Assembly: GCA_051877855.1 (NCBI GenBank) | Contig: JBJEJH010000022.1 | Location: 1-40,880 of the forward strand | DNA from: MGBC120314 sp051877855 | GTDB taxonomy: Bacteria; Bacillota; Clostridia; Lachnospirales; Lachnospiraceae | DNA length: 40,880 nucleotides | Direction of reading: 5' to 3' | Part shown: one piece after another, positions 16,377 through 25,655 of the stretch | Layout of the letters: every line of letters starts with the position of its first letter | How positions within the stretch are numbered: the first letter of the stretch is position 1 | The notes under the pieces: model-generated | Database searches by the model: none | Told to the model about the DNA's origin: nothing | The model's input: only the letters and a program-made list of their open reading frames with translations | Made by a program: the position numbers and the translations under genes

Positions 16377-16922
16377 TTATCTCACTGTGTACTGATCATA
16401 GGTATGACCGTCAAGATCCTTCCAACGAAACTTTCCATCTTCCAAAATCATGTAACTGTGGGCACTGTCCTCCTTGGGAATGGATACAGAACCCGGATTC
16501 ATATAGATGTAATTTTCATGTTCTACATAGCAGGGCACATGGGTGTGACCATGAAGAAGCACGGATCCTTTTGCCATGGGCAACGGGTTCTTCTCATTAT
16601 ATTCATGTCCGTGAGTTGCATAGATGGTCACCCCATCCACAAATAACACCGCGTAATCCGCAAGCACCGGAAAATCCAGCACCATCTGATCCACCTGTGC
16701 TTCACAGTTACCCCGCACACACAGAATCTGTTCCTTGAACGGATTTAAAAGTTCAATCACTTCCTTCGGTGCATACCCCCTCGGAAGATCATTTCTCGGA
16801 CCATGATACAAAATATCTCCAAGGAGCAAAAGCTTGTCCGCCTGTTCTCTTTGAAATGCCGCAAGAAGCTGTTTGCAATAATATGCAGAACCATGAATGT
16901 CCGATGCAATCATTAACTTCAT
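16377..16922 (-). CDS. YfcE/MJ0936-type metallophosphodiesterase
   Basis: A calcineurin-like phosphoesterase of 181 residues. All the metal-binding motifs are present: SDIHGS at the N-terminus, GDILYHGPRND, GNCEAQVD, THGHEYN and HGHTHVP. Members such as E. coli YfcE hydrolyse phosphodiesters with two bound metals; the natural substrate is unclear. The start at 16922 follows AGGAAGAAGAAA; an upstream alternative initiation codon at 16943 is less likely. Confidence 0.92.
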   Translation of the reverse strand: MKLMIASDIHGSAYYCKQLLAAFQREQADKLLLLGDILYHGPRNDLPRGYAPKEVIELLNPFKEQILCVRGNCEAQVDQMVLDFPVLADYAVLFVDGVTIYATHGHEYNEKNPLPMAKGSVLLHGHTHVPCYVEHENYIYMNPGSVSIPKEDSAHSYMILEDGKFRWKDLDGHTYDQYTVR

Positions 16923-16963
16923 TTTCTTCTTCCTATCCTCCACAATATGCTCATCAATAGGTA

Positions 16964-17272
16964 TTATTGAATCAAAGCCTCTAACTCGCTTTTTGAAATT
17001 AATCCCACCGATTCCTTCACCTTCTGTCCATCACGAAAAACGATGAGCGTAGGAATACTCATAATACCAAATCTTGCGGCAAGACCACTCTCCTCATCGG
17101 TGTTAACCTTATATACCTTCACATTGGGATTCGCTTCTGCCAGCGCCTCCACTGCCGGTGCAAGCATCTTACAAGGTCCGCACCATTGAGCATAAAAATC
17201 AACCAATACGGTTCCCTCTGCCTTTTCCACCTTTTCTGCAAAATCCACTGTCTTAAGATGTTCTACTGCCAT
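16964..17272 (-). CDS. trxA: Thioredoxin
   Basis: A 102-residue thioredoxin with the active site WCGPC at residues 30-34 inside VDFYAQWCGPCKMLAP, and the cis-proline segment IMSIPTLIVF. It reduces protein disulfides in the cytoplasm. The start at 17272 follows AGGAGGACAGGAAA and overlaps the end of the upstream AI-2E family gene by 20 bases, so the two are coupled. Standard length. Confidence 0.97.
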   Translation of the reverse strand: MAVEHLKTVDFAEKVEKAEGTVLVDFYAQWCGPCKMLAPAVEALAEANPNVKVYKVNTDEESGLAARFGIMSIPTLIVFRDGQKVKESVGLISKSELEALIQ

Positions 17273-18437
17273 TTTCCTGTCCTCCTCTTTTTTTACCTTT
17301 ATTCGTATCATTTCCATTTTTCTTTGGTTTATCCCTGAGTTTCTTATTCACATCGACGCTTAAAAGCTTGTAAACAACTGCAGCACAAGGAACACCAAAG
17401 AGCATTCCCATGACGCCCATAAGGCCACCGCCGATGGTAACTGCTGCCAATACCCACATTCCCGGAAGTCCGATGGAGGTTCCCACGACTCTTGGATAAA
17501 TCAGATTGTTCTCCAACTGTTGCAAAATAACGATATACACCAGGAACAATATGGCCTTCATAGGACTAACCGTACAAATCATAAAAGCACCAATTCCGGC
17601 ACCGATATATGCACCTGCCACCGGAATCAATGCAGTGATTCCAATAACCGCACCGGTCATTCCCGCATACGGGAACTTGAAGATCATCATACCCACTGCA
17701 CAGAGAACACCGATAACCACTGCCTCGGTACACTGTCCTACGATAAAGCTATGAAAGGTATCATTGGCAACATTTGCAACGTACTCAATGGTTCTGCGTG
17801 TTTTCTCCTTCATATAAACACAAAAAAGCTTATCAATCTGCTCCATAACCTTTTCTTTGTTAATCAGAAGATACAATGCAAAAATAAAACCAATCACCAC
17901 ATTGGCTGCCAGTGAGAACAGTGAAGTGGCAATGGAAATGGCTGAATTCATCACACCACCGGCCCCTGCAATCAATACATCGATAACATCCTTGACCATC
18001 TTTTGCCAATCCACCTGAACATTGAGAGTCGCCGGATCTAAATATGGCTTGATATCTTCATTGTTAATAATCCATGCATAGGCTTTATTCAATGCCTTAG
18101 GCACCTCTGCAAGCAATAATTCAATACTTGAAAGGAACTCCGGCAATACAATACAGATGATTATGGTAACGATGGCCACCACGCTAATCAATGAAAGCAA
18201 AATACATACCATTCTCCTTGAACTGTTAATCCATTTATTCTTTGATTTTGGGAAATAGAATTTCTCATAAAAGCACATCGGAATATTAATTACATAGGCA
18301 ATCACTATTCCAAGCATCAGAGGAACGGCTGCGCCTACAGCGATACCGATTGCCCCGGAAATTCCTGCCCAATAATAAATTAACAGGAATACCCCCATTG
18401 CAGTCAATCCGAATTTTAAGTATTTCTTTTCTAACAT
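17253..18437 (-). CDS. AI-2E family membrane transporter
   Basis: A 394-residue polytopic membrane protein of the AI-2E/UPF0118 permease family, with hydrophobic segments at the N-terminus (ISGAIGIAVGAAVPLMLGIV), a mid-protein soluble stretch, and the family-typical C-terminal set including GAVIGITALIPVAGAYIGAG and LENNLIYPRVVG. Members are proposed exporters of small molecules or sodium/proton exchangers; the AI-2 name does not fix the substrate here. The C-terminal tail is basic and hydrophilic. Its 3' end overlaps trxA. Confidence 0.92.
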   Translation of the reverse strand: MLEKKYLKFGLTAMGVFLLIYYWAGISGAIGIAVGAAVPLMLGIVIAYVINIPMCFYEKFYFPKSKNKWINSSRRMVCILLSLISVVAIVTIIICIVLPEFLSSIELLLAEVPKALNKAYAWIINNEDIKPYLDPATLNVQVDWQKMVKDVIDVLIAGAGGVMNSAISIATSLFSLAANVVIGFIFALYLLINKEKVMEQIDKLFCVYMKEKTRRTIEYVANVANDTFHSFIVGQCTEAVVIGVLCAVGMMIFKFPYAGMTGAVIGITALIPVAGAYIGAGIGAFMICTVSPMKAILFLVYIVILQQLENNLIYPRVVGTSIGLPGMWVLAAVTIGGGLMGVMGMLFGVPCAAVVYKLLSVDVNKKLRDKPKKNGNDTNKGKKRGGQENGSRTS

Positions 18438-18510
18438 AATTCCGTCATCCTCCGCTTCTTTTTTCTCCCCAAATACAAGTCCTAGAATCTAAAAAACATA
18501 TATTCATTAT

Positions 18511-18575
18511 ATAACAACACCACAGGAAAATCCATAAATTCCTTACATACAGACGAAATACGGAGGAAATCCTGT
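18511..18575. other. Inverted repeat between FliB-like and AI-2E genes
   Basis: CCACAGGA and TCCTGTGG (8 bp) are separated by about 50 bases, with a weaker inner pairing. It is 23 bases downstream of nothing on the plus strand and lies between two minus-strand genes, in the interval that follows the FliB-like stop on the minus strand and precedes... no T run adjoins it, so a terminator role is doubtful. A TATAAT-like box follows on the minus strand near 18498-18505. Confidence 0.35.
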
Positions 18576-18597
18576 GGTCCCACTCCTGGTTTTACCG

Positions 18598-19737
18598 CTA
18601 CAACAGGGATGCAAGCAGTGCCTCCAGATGAAAATGAAGATCCTCATGAGCCAGACGCTCCATCTGTTGCATATTATCATCGGAATGTTCGATTTCCTTG
18701 GAATACAGATGCGCATTCCAAATCAGATCCTGCAGGGAAACTTTCCCCTCTTTTTCATACTTCCACTCTGCCTTATCCACACCGCGAATCACCAGTACAC
18801 CGGCAATTCCGAACTTAACCTTGGCAATGAGATCGTAGTCATAAACCGTCTTTAAATAATACCGATAGATAAAGTACACCATCATCTGCTCATAGGCGAT
18901 GGCATTGGACTTAAAATACGTCTGATAATCACCATCGGAATTAGGACATTCCTCTGCGGCCTTCTTAGCATTTTCCAGTTTTCCCGGCCACACCGGATTG
19001 ATTCCCTCAAACCCCTTATAGATGTCTATAATTTCCTTAAAATTTTCCACTCCATCCACGTGTTTTAAAGCCTTCTTACCCATCTTTAAGATCATCTTAT
19101 CGATCTTTTTCTCATCGGCATAGATTTCACGCACCTTAGCGATTTTCTTATATTTTCCCTTAAAGATGTACTTCTGGATATCATTGGCCATTAAAAGCAC
19201 CGCCATCAATCGCCACACAATATCCTTGTCCCGGTTCTGCATAATGCTAATGGACTGTTTTCTTGCTGCCACCAGCTGCATATAGAGGTCATAATCGATA
19301 TCATTTAACGCAACCATCTCATCCTCTTCCTGCTCCACGAAGGTCAGGGGTTTCGGATGGTCTAAGATCAGACCGGCCGCCGTCGGACAGGATAAGGAGA
19401 TTCCCTTCTCCCGAAGATCCCCGAACTCTTCTGAGAATCTCGGAAAGTCCGTGCAGGTATCACACAAATGCTCCTCTCCAAGGGCCGTATACAGATCACA
19501 CAAATTACAATCATTTAAAAAACAACAGCGTTTATTCTCCGTCAGCTGAAAACGGATGCCCTCCTCATCAATGATTGTACTGTCCTTTAACCTTTTACCA
19601 AAATCACCCTCCACGGTGACATAGTATTCCTGTGCCTTCTCGTCAACATCCACTTCCCATCCGGCACAACAGCTATCCGTACATTCTCCTGCAATACATT
19701 TAAAATCTTTATAATAATCCGGTGTTTTAACTCTCAT
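18598..19737 (-). CDS. FliB-like (flagellin lysine-N-methylase) protein
   Basis: A cysteine-rich protein of about 379 residues that resembles the FliB family, annotated as flagellin lysine-N-methylase. The signature is an N-terminal CIAGECTDSCCAGW cluster, then CCFLNDCNLCDLY and CDTCTDFPRF, which look like metal or iron-sulfur ligands. FliB methylates lysines of flagellin in enterobacteria, but this family is widespread in clostridia without proof of that role. No flagellar genes are in the window. The ATG at 19737 has GGAG 12 bases upstream; a GTG at 19755 with AAGGAAA close by is an alternative start. It directly follows the pectinesterase, so they are probably co-transcribed. Confidence 0.78.
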   Translation of the reverse strand: MRVKTPDYYKDFKCIAGECTDSCCAGWEVDVDEKAQEYYVTVEGDFGKRLKDSTIIDEEGIRFQLTENKRCCFLNDCNLCDLYTALGEEHLCDTCTDFPRFSEEFGDLREKGISLSCPTAAGLILDHPKPLTFVEQEEDEMVALNDIDYDLYMQLVAARKQSISIMQNRDKDIVWRLMAVLLMANDIQKYIFKGKYKKIAKVREIYADEKKIDKMILKMGKKALKHVDGVENFKEIIDIYKGFEGINPVWPGKLENAKKAAEECPNSDGDYQTYFKSNAIAYEQMMVYFIYRYYLKTVYDYDLIAKVKFGIAGVLVIRGVDKAEWKYEKEGKVSLQDLIWNAHLYSKEIEHSDDNMQQMERLAHEDLHFHLEALLASLL

Positions 19738-19763
19738 TTCTATATCTGACTCCACAACTTTCC

Positions 19764-20741
19764 TTATTCTTCCGTGAAATAATCCCACAGCACCTTTTCA
19801 CGGGTATATTCTGCTGCCTCCTCGGCACTCATCATATGAATCCAATCCTGCCGCTTGGCCATGCCTTCATAACTGCATTTGTATTCGCCATAATAGGTTC
19901 CCTGATGGGCCTTTTCCTTGTCCCAGTCATGCCAGCCTTCTGCCTTGATATGCCTGCCGATCTCACACTCTAAGAGCACGGTCTTGGCATAAATTCTCCA
20001 AGGCCTTCCAAGATAGACACTGTTTTCCGGGCAATCCCCGGTAAAGCGGCATTTGTGGAACACAAATCCATACTTCTGTCCCCTCCAGGTACAGGCTGCC
20101 GTATTGTATCCCTTGATTTCTCCCCGGTACTTATCATCATCCTCCGTGATATTATAGCGGGAGAAGATCTCACATTTTTCAAAATAAGCCGTTGCACCGC
20201 CAAAGATAAAGTCAACATCACCACTGATGAAGCAATTCTTGTAATACTGTCTTGCAACGCTGATATGATCCGTCTCCGGAAGTTCATCCTCACAATTAAC
20301 TTTACATTCCGTGCCCGGTCCCAAAAACAACGTATCCTGTGCACCAAGCAGACGGCAATTAATAACCTGAATCTGATCTCCGTGCAGGTACAATGCCACC
20401 GCCTGTCCGTAGTCCCGGCCATTACCCGAACGGTTTTCCACCGTAAGATTCTTCAGCACGATCTCATCCCCGACAATCTTTAAGGTCGCTGTACGGAATG
20501 TCCCGTAGGGCTTTCCGTCGGCGTGGATTTTGTTGGCATAATCATCGTAGGTAATAATCGTATGTTTTGCGCTCTCACCGGTGATGGTCACATCATTGCG
20601 TTTTAATTCCAGCTTCTCATCATAAAAACCATTCTTAATCTCAATATCCACGTGACCCTTCATGGTCATTGCAAGATCCAATGCCTCCTGAACAGAATGG
20701 CACTGTGCATTACCATATTTGCTTACAATAATCTTATTCAT
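19764..20741 (-). CDS. Pectinesterase (carbohydrate esterase family 8)
   Basis: A 325-residue pectin methylesterase, which removes methyl groups from the galacturonan backbone of pectin. The beta-helix and catalytic signatures are clear: LLGAQDTLFLGPG (first catalytic Asp region), GDVDFIFGGATAYFEKC (second catalytic Asp) and YLGRPWR (substrate-binding Arg and Trp). There is no signal peptide, so it should be cytoplasmic and act on imported oligogalacturonides, as in other gut Lachnospiraceae. The start at 20741 follows AAAGGTGGAG. No other pectin genes are adjacent. Confidence 0.95.
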   Translation of the reverse strand: MNKIIVSKYGNAQCHSVQEALDLAMTMKGHVDIEIKNGFYDEKLELKRNDVTITGESAKHTIITYDDYANKIHADGKPYGTFRTATLKIVGDEIVLKNLTVENRSGNGRDYGQAVALYLHGDQIQVINCRLLGAQDTLFLGPGTECKVNCEDELPETDHISVARQYYKNCFISGDVDFIFGGATAYFEKCEIFSRYNITEDDDKYRGEIKGYNTAACTWRGQKYGFVFHKCRFTGDCPENSVYLGRPWRIYAKTVLLECEIGRHIKAEGWHDWDKEKAHQGTYYGEYKCSYEGMAKRQDWIHMMSAEEAAEYTREKVLWDYFTEE

Positions 20742-20811
20742 TGCGCTCCACCTTTCGTATTGAATCAATGATCTCTGTCATTCCCTTTATGAACTCATTG
20801 ACAAAAAACTT

Positions 20812-20840
20812 TTTACAAAAAATACATTTGGGTATATTAT
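20812..20840 (+). promoter_or_regulatory. Promoter of the DUF436 gene
   Basis: -35 TTTACA (20812-20817), a 17-base spacer and -10 TATTAT (20835-20840). A perfect TTGACA at 20798-20803 is 19 bases from a weaker TACATT and could be a second promoter. Confidence 0.6.
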
Positions 20841-20887
20841 ATCACATATAAAATAATTACGCTCGAATTAATGAAAGGAAAATTATT

Positions 20888-21469
20888 ATGAATGGAATTT
20901 CAGATCAGAAATATGATCATCTCGATACCATAAAAGAAGAATTAACCGCAATCCTCAATGAGCTTATCGAAACCGCCCGACTTGAGGCAGGGGACATCCT
21001 TGTGATGGGCTGCTCCTCCAGCGAGGTTGCCGGTGTGCGTATCGGCACCTTCTCCAGCGAAGAAATCGGCCGTACCATTTTCAATACGGCTTATGAAATT
21101 TTAAAGGCGAAGAACATTTATCTTGCCTGTCAGTGTTGTGAACATCTAAACCGCGCTCTCATCGTAGAGAAATCCTGCATGAAGGAATACCATCTTACCA
21201 GAGTAAATGTAGTGCCACAGCTTAAGGCCGGTGGATCCTTCGCTACCGCGGCATACCGCCAAATGAAGGAACCGGTTGCCGTGGAGAGCATTCAGGCACA
21301 GGCCGGAATCGATATCGGTGATACCCTGATCGGTATGCATCTGATGCCGGTTGCAGTTCCGGTCCGTACCGGACAGCAAACTCTCGGCAATGCCCACGTA
21401 GTCTGTGCCAGAACCCGTGCCAAGTACGTCGGCGGCAGCAGAGCCGTCTACGATGAGACTATGGCATAA
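20888..21469 (+). CDS. TIGR01440/DUF436 (YwlG-like) family protein
   Basis: A 193-residue cytoplasmic protein matching the UPF0340/DUF436 family (Bacillus YwlG, TIGR01440). Typical segments are GDILVMGCSSSEVAGVRIG near the N-terminus, YLACQCCEHLNRALIVEK with the conserved cysteines, and VPVRTGQQTLGNAHVV near the C-terminus. No biochemical function is established for the family. AAGGAAAATTATT precedes the ATG. It is divergent from the pectinesterase and has its own promoter. Confidence 0.9.
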   Translation: MNGISDQKYDHLDTIKEELTAILNELIETARLEAGDILVMGCSSSEVAGVRIGTFSSEEIGRTIFNTAYEILKAKNIYLACQCCEHLNRALIVEKSCMKEYHLTRVNVVPQLKAGGSFATAAYRQMKEPVAVESIQAQAGIDIGDTLIGMHLMPVAVPVRTGQQTLGNAHVVCARTRAKYVGGSRAVYDETMA

Positions 21470-21497
21470 TTTCTCCCATGCTTAACCCCGGCTTTCA

Positions 21498-21526
21498 TTG
21501 ACTTTTCACTGTATTTCATGTACACT
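21498..21526 (+). promoter_or_regulatory. Promoter of the GGDEF gene
   Basis: -35 TTGACT (21498-21503), a 17-base spacer and -10 TACACT (21521-21526), giving a leader of about 45 bases before the diguanylate cyclase start. Confidence 0.7.
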
Positions 21527-21576
21527 GAAAATAGGTTTTTTTAACAAATTTTTTTGAAAAAACAGGAGTCTGATCC

Positions 21577-23301
21577 ATGGAAAAATACAAACATTTTATT
21601 GATAAATTCTATATAATAATGTTGCTGGTCTTCGCCTGTATCGTTCTCTGGCCGATTTTTCACTATGATGGTCCTACACTTTCACAGGATTTTTTTAAAG
21701 AATCCATTTCCTATTCCGAAGGCTGGACCACCTCCGATGGCACCGAAATCAATATTGCCAAACTCCAAAAAATCGAAAATAGCCATCCCTATGAAACCTA
21801 CAGTATCTATAATACTCTTCCTTCGTATCTGCCGGAAGGTATGGCGCTGTGCTTTAGAACCAAGAATATCTTCTTTCAGGTATATCTGGATGACGAATTA
21901 ATATATGACCCTTATGTTCCGGAAAGCATTGTTTACACCAAATCCTACGGTACCGATTGGAGCTATGTAGGCCTTCCGTCGAATGCTGCCGGGAAGGTTG
22001 TGGAATTCCGTTATTCCTACGTATATACCAATGCAAGAGCCTGCATTGATAATTTGTACATTGGCTCTCCCGCCGGCAATATTCTGTCCACCTTTCAGGA
22101 GAAGATCGTTGCACTTGTCACTTGTGTTCTTTTGATTTTTGTTGGTTTACTGTTGATCATATGCGATATTCCGATCAATATGAGAACACATAAGAACCAC
22201 GAGTTACGTTACCTCGGTCTTTTTGCCCTCACCATTGCACTGTGGTGCTTATCCGAAACCAACCTGCTGCAATATTTCATTGGTGACAGCAGAGCGATGT
22301 TGTTACTCTCCTGCGGTTCTCTGATGCTTATACCGATTCCAACCGTGCTTTATCTGGATTCCGCATTCGGACTCAATCGCAAATGGCTTATTCCTCTCAT
22401 CTCCACCCTGTCAACAATGCATTTTGTCATTAGCTGGGGGCTTCATTTTCTCGGAATCCTGGATGTGCATGAAACGATAACCATTTCCCATATTATGTTA
22501 GGAATTATGGCGGTCATACTCTTTGTGGTCATCGTCAAAACAACGTTTGTTCAGACCGGAAACGAATCACCGAGTATCTTTCGTATTCTTCGTGGCATTG
22601 GTCTTTCCGGCATCGCTATCGCGACAATCATTGACCTCATCCGCTATTACAGAGGCAATGGAAATGACAGCGCCATGTTTGTGCGTATGGGTCTTCTGAT
22701 TTTTATTATTTGTTTTGGAATTTCCAGTTTAGAGCGCACCATCAATGCGGTAAAGCTTGGCATCCGCACCGAATTTGTCAGCCAGCTGGCTTATCAGGAT
22801 GGTCTGACCCGAATCGGTAATCGTACCGCATTTGAAGAAAAACTTGCGGAACTGGAAGCAACGAAAGAAAAGGTTAAAAAAATCGGAATCATTATATTTG
22901 ATATCAATGATTTAAAATATGTCAATGACCACCTGGGACACCATCTGGGCGATGATATGCTGGTGGAAACCGCCGAACTGATCAGCCAATCCTTCCTTCC
23001 GCAGAATGGAACCTGTTATCGCATTGGCGGTGATGAATTTTCTGTACTATTGGATGGAGAAAATGTAGAAGAACGTTTTTGCAACGGTATTGATACTTTC
23101 ATAAAATTCACAGAGGAATTTAACAGCCAACCGAAAAAAGACTTTCGGGTCAGTGTGGCACACGGATTTGCAATGTACGACCAATCCATATCCGATCTTA
23201 CTCTGACAAAGGTCTATGAAACCGCTGACAAGCTGATGTATGATAATAAAACTGAAATGAAATCAAAACAGCCTTCTCCGGAACAATATTATCAAATGTG
23301 A
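21577..23301 (+). CDS. Membrane diguanylate cyclase with extracytoplasmic sensor
   Basis: A 574-residue GGDEF protein that would make cyclic-di-GMP from two GTP. The order is: a membrane helix near residues 11-27, an exterior domain of roughly 160 residues, several membrane helices between about 195 and 390, and a C-terminal GGDEF domain with the intact motif GGDEF at 484-488 (YRIGGDEFSVLL). The layout resembles 7TM sensor (DISM-like) cyclases. The RxxD inhibitory site normally found five residues before GGDEF is absent, so product feedback at that site is unlikely. CAGGAG lies upstream of the start. It is a single-gene unit with its own promoter and terminator. Confidence 0.93.
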   Translation: MEKYKHFIDKFYIIMLLVFACIVLWPIFHYDGPTLSQDFFKESISYSEGWTTSDGTEINIAKLQKIENSHPYETYSIYNTLPSYLPEGMALCFRTKNIFFQVYLDDELIYDPYVPESIVYTKSYGTDWSYVGLPSNAAGKVVEFRYSYVYTNARACIDNLYIGSPAGNILSTFQEKIVALVTCVLLIFVGLLLIICDIPINMRTHKNHELRYLGLFALTIALWCLSETNLLQYFIGDSRAMLLLSCGSLMLIPIPTVLYLDSAFGLNRKWLIPLISTLSTMHFVISWGLHFLGILDVHETITISHIMLGIMAVILFVVIVKTTFVQTGNESPSIFRILRGIGLSGIAIATIIDLIRYYRGNGNDSAMFVRMGLLIFIICFGISSLERTINAVKLGIRTEFVSQLAYQDGLTRIGNRTAFEEKLAELEATKEKVKKIGIIIFDINDLKYVNDHLGHHLGDDMLVETAELISQSFLPQNGTCYRIGGDEFSVLLDGENVEERFCNGIDTFIKFTEEFNSQPKKDFRVSVAHGFAMYDQSISDLTLTKVYETADKLMYDNKTEMKSKQPSPEQYYQM

Positions 23302-23330
23302 TTTATGCTCTTTTCCGGAGAATACTACAC

Positions 23331-23376
23331 AAAAAGGGATGACTGCCGCATTTTCTGCCGGTAACCATCCCTTTTT
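23331..23376. terminator. Bidirectional intrinsic terminator
   Basis: An 11-bp stem AAAAAGGGATG/CATCCCTTTTT with a 24-base loop, flanked by A and T runs, separates the convergent GGDEF and ABC permease genes. Confidence 0.87.
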
Positions 23377-23403
23377 TGGTATATGTTTTACCACACTCCC
23401 TGG

Positions 23404-24111
23404 TTATATATCTATTTTCTTCAACAATAAAGCATTGATCTCATGGATTACCAGCACAATAATCAAACCGGCACACCACCACCCGATTGCCGGGATACTC
23501 TTACACCAATGATTGATATTCATCATTGCCAGAGACAGGGGCTTCCCATCCTCCAAACGGGCTGAAAGTATTAGTGATCCGCAAAATATAAGATAGAATA
23601 AACCATAAATCTTATTACCTACTTTTAAGCTCATCACTGCCATAAACCGGAAGATAAATGCCCCCACAAGGATAACTAAAAAAATATAGTCTGATACCGA
23701 AATTAACCCCGCCATAAATTCAGGATCCAGCGGAATTCCCGCATAAATCACCGGATACAAATTAGACTCCAGCGTATATACCAGTAAAACAAACAGATAA
23801 GCTGCCACGGAGAATAATACTAAGTATGTCATCTCACAGCCAATAATATTCCTTCTCTTCTGTCCCATGGAAACCAGCAGTATAAACCGGTTATTCATAC
23901 TGACGGCCCATCCCAGCATCAGGAAAATCACCGCAATCCATGTAAAGAACGTTCCAAAATACACATAGGTAATGTCACTGCTCTTATCCAGATACAGGAT
24001 CAATGCATGAAGTGCTGCACCAAATACTGCTGCTCCCAGGGATATTAACAACATTTGAAACAGCCCCTTACCATACTCTAATTTTCCTTCACTCTTAATC
24101 AACTCCAGCAT
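23404..24111 (-). CDS. ABC-2 type membrane protein (second permease)
   Basis: A 235-residue integral membrane protein with about six hydrophobic helices and a short cytoplasmic N-terminus (MLELIKSEGKLEYGKGLFQ). It carries no catalytic motif and is read as a permease subunit from its place as the last gene of a GntR-ATPase-permease-permease operon of the YtrABC type. It starts 10 bases after the preceding permease, with AGGAGGG overlapping that gene's stop. Substrate unknown. Confidence 0.8.
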   Translation of the reverse strand: MLELIKSEGKLEYGKGLFQMLLISLGAAVFGAALHALILYLDKSSDITYVYFGTFFTWIAVIFLMLGWAVSMNNRFILLVSMGQKRRNIIGCEMTYLVLFSVAAYLFVLLVYTLESNLYPVIYAGIPLDPEFMAGLISVSDYIFLVILVGAFIFRFMAVMSLKVGNKIYGLFYLIFCGSLILSARLEDGKPLSLAMMNINHWCKSIPAIGWWCAGLIIVLVIHEINALLLKKIDI

Positions 24112-24121
24112 ATCTTCCCTC

Positions 24122-24754
24122 CTAGATAATAAAATGATAGTTTTGAATCATTTTGCGATGAACAACCATAACCCCAGCCCATACTACAACACAGATTAGC
24201 ATTATCATCAAAGCCTCCGAAATTCCCTGAGAAATGACCACACTGATAGAAACAATAATGTTCATTCCCACAACAGCACTGATTCCAAAAAGTCCTGATA
24301 TTGCAAAGGTTACCGCTATCGCCCAAACTTTTCCCAATACATTCCAACAAATCCCCAAAAGGATGCCTGCTGCATTGCTGATCAGCACCGTACCGATCAC
24401 CGCCATGGCATAAACATAAAATGGCTGAGTAAAATTAGCAAAACCAAATACCGTCATAAAAGCAACGGATTCCAGCATCAAAATTCCAATGTACGCCGCT
24501 GTGTAGACCAGTGTGCCCACAAAGATATTCTTTCTTGTCTGACTCATCACAATCCCCAACTGAATATCCTTTTTATAAAACATCATCGATATCATAAAAA
24601 TACAGAAGAAATTGCAGAACATCCAGCCCAGCCAGTGATCTGACGGGGATTGATCGCCTACACCTAATATCAACTCCAGGAAAGCAAAGTATACAATGGC
24701 CAAAATTGTTGTAAATACGGCCTGTTTTGAATAATATATTGCATTTTCTTTCAT
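24122..24754 (-). CDS. ABC-2 type membrane protein (first permease)
   Basis: A 210-residue integral membrane protein with about six hydrophobic helices, beginning MKENAIYYSKQAVFTTILAI, with a small loop after the second helix (DIQLGIVMSQTRKNIFVG) of the kind seen in ABC-2 permeases of YtrB-type exporters. AGGAGG precedes the start. It lies 23 bases after the ATPase gene and 10 bases before the second permease, so the two probably form a heterodimeric channel. Substrate unknown. Confidence 0.82.
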   Translation of the reverse strand: MKENAIYYSKQAVFTTILAIVYFAFLELILGVGDQSPSDHWLGWMFCNFFCIFMISMMFYKKDIQLGIVMSQTRKNIFVGTLVYTAAYIGILMLESVAFMTVFGFANFTQPFYVYAMAVIGTVLISNAAGILLGICWNVLGKVWAIAVTFAISGLFGISAVVGMNIIVSISVVISQGISEALMIMLICVVVWAGVMVVHRKMIQNYHFII

Positions 24755-24777
24755 CTCTCATCCTCCTGATCCAAGCC

Positions 24778-25653
24778 TTAATTTCCACTACACACCGCAA
24801 GGAACACTTCTGATAAATGAATTGGTTGAACCGTAACATCCGCCGAAGTATCGATGCTTTCACCGGCATTTAATAGAACGGTCACACCCTTGCCACGTCC
24901 TGTCTTTTCTGCACTATATACAGTCAGTCCCTTCACGGCACGATCCACTTCCCCTTCCAGTCCGCTGACATGGAATGCACGATCCACCAAATCCTGTGTA
25001 TTCTCCTTTATCACAATTCGTCCATCCTTTATAATCATAACCTCTTCCAGCACATCCGCTGCCTCTTCAATGATATGGGTGGATATAATAAAGGTACGAC
25101 CGGTTTTGGAATACTCTTCCAGAAGAATCTGATAGAACTTCTTTCTGGCAAAAATATCCAGTCCTGCTACAGGCTCATCCAGAATCGTAATCGGTGCCTT
25201 GCTGGCAAGTGCCACGATAATGGTCACCATGGACAGCATACCCTTAGAAAGCTTCACCAGAGGTTTTTTAAGTTCCAGGCCGAACTCCTTAACAAGATGA
25301 TCGGCCATGTCCCTATCCCATTGCGGATAATAGATCTTAGCCGTTCTCAGATAATCCTTCACCTTCATTCCTAAGATTCCACTCTGTCGATCCATGGTAA
25401 GTTCCCTTGAAAAACAAATATTTCTCAAGGCCTTTTCATTTTCCCAGATTGGCTCTCCGTTCAATAAAACTTCCCCTTCTGACGTCTTATTCTGTGCCGT
25501 CATCACAGACAACAGAGTGGTCTTTCCTGCCCCGTTACGACCAATCAGTCCGTATATCTTACCGGACTCAATGGTAAGATCAAGATCCTTTAACACCTCA
25601 TTCTTTCCAAAGGATTTTCCTACCTTCCTGCATTCTAAAACAAACTCTCCCAT
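24778..25653 (-). CDS. ABC transporter ATP-binding protein (YtrB-like)
   Basis: A 291-residue ATPase subunit with Walker A GRNGAGKT at residues 38-45, Walker B ITILDEPVAGLD and switch His in IISTHIIEEA. The signature is degenerate (LSKGMLSMV instead of LSGGQ), as is common in YtrB-type exporters. The C-terminal 80 residues form an accessory domain. Its start is 3 bases after the GntR stop, with GGAGG inside the regulator's last codons. The neighbouring permeases and YtrA-type regulator point to an exporter for cell-envelope-active compounds, which is inference. Confidence 0.94.
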   Translation of the reverse strand: MGEFVLECRKVGKSFGKNEVLKDLDLTIESGKIYGLIGRNGAGKTTLLSVMTAQNKTSEGEVLLNGEPIWENEKALRNICFSRELTMDRQSGILGMKVKDYLRTAKIYYPQWDRDMADHLVKEFGLELKKPLVKLSKGMLSMVTIIVALASKAPITILDEPVAGLDIFARKKFYQILLEEYSKTGRTFIISTHIIEEAADVLEEVMIIKDGRIVIKENTQDLVDRAFHVSGLEGEVDRAVKGLTVYSAEKTGRGKGVTVLLNAGESIDTSADVTVQPIHLSEVFLAVCSGN

Positions 25654-25655
25654 AA

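Noticed and set aside
18511..18575. Intrinsic terminator after the FliB-like gene
   Set aside because: The 8-bp arms are about 50 bases apart and have no T run; kept only as a low-confidence inverted repeat.
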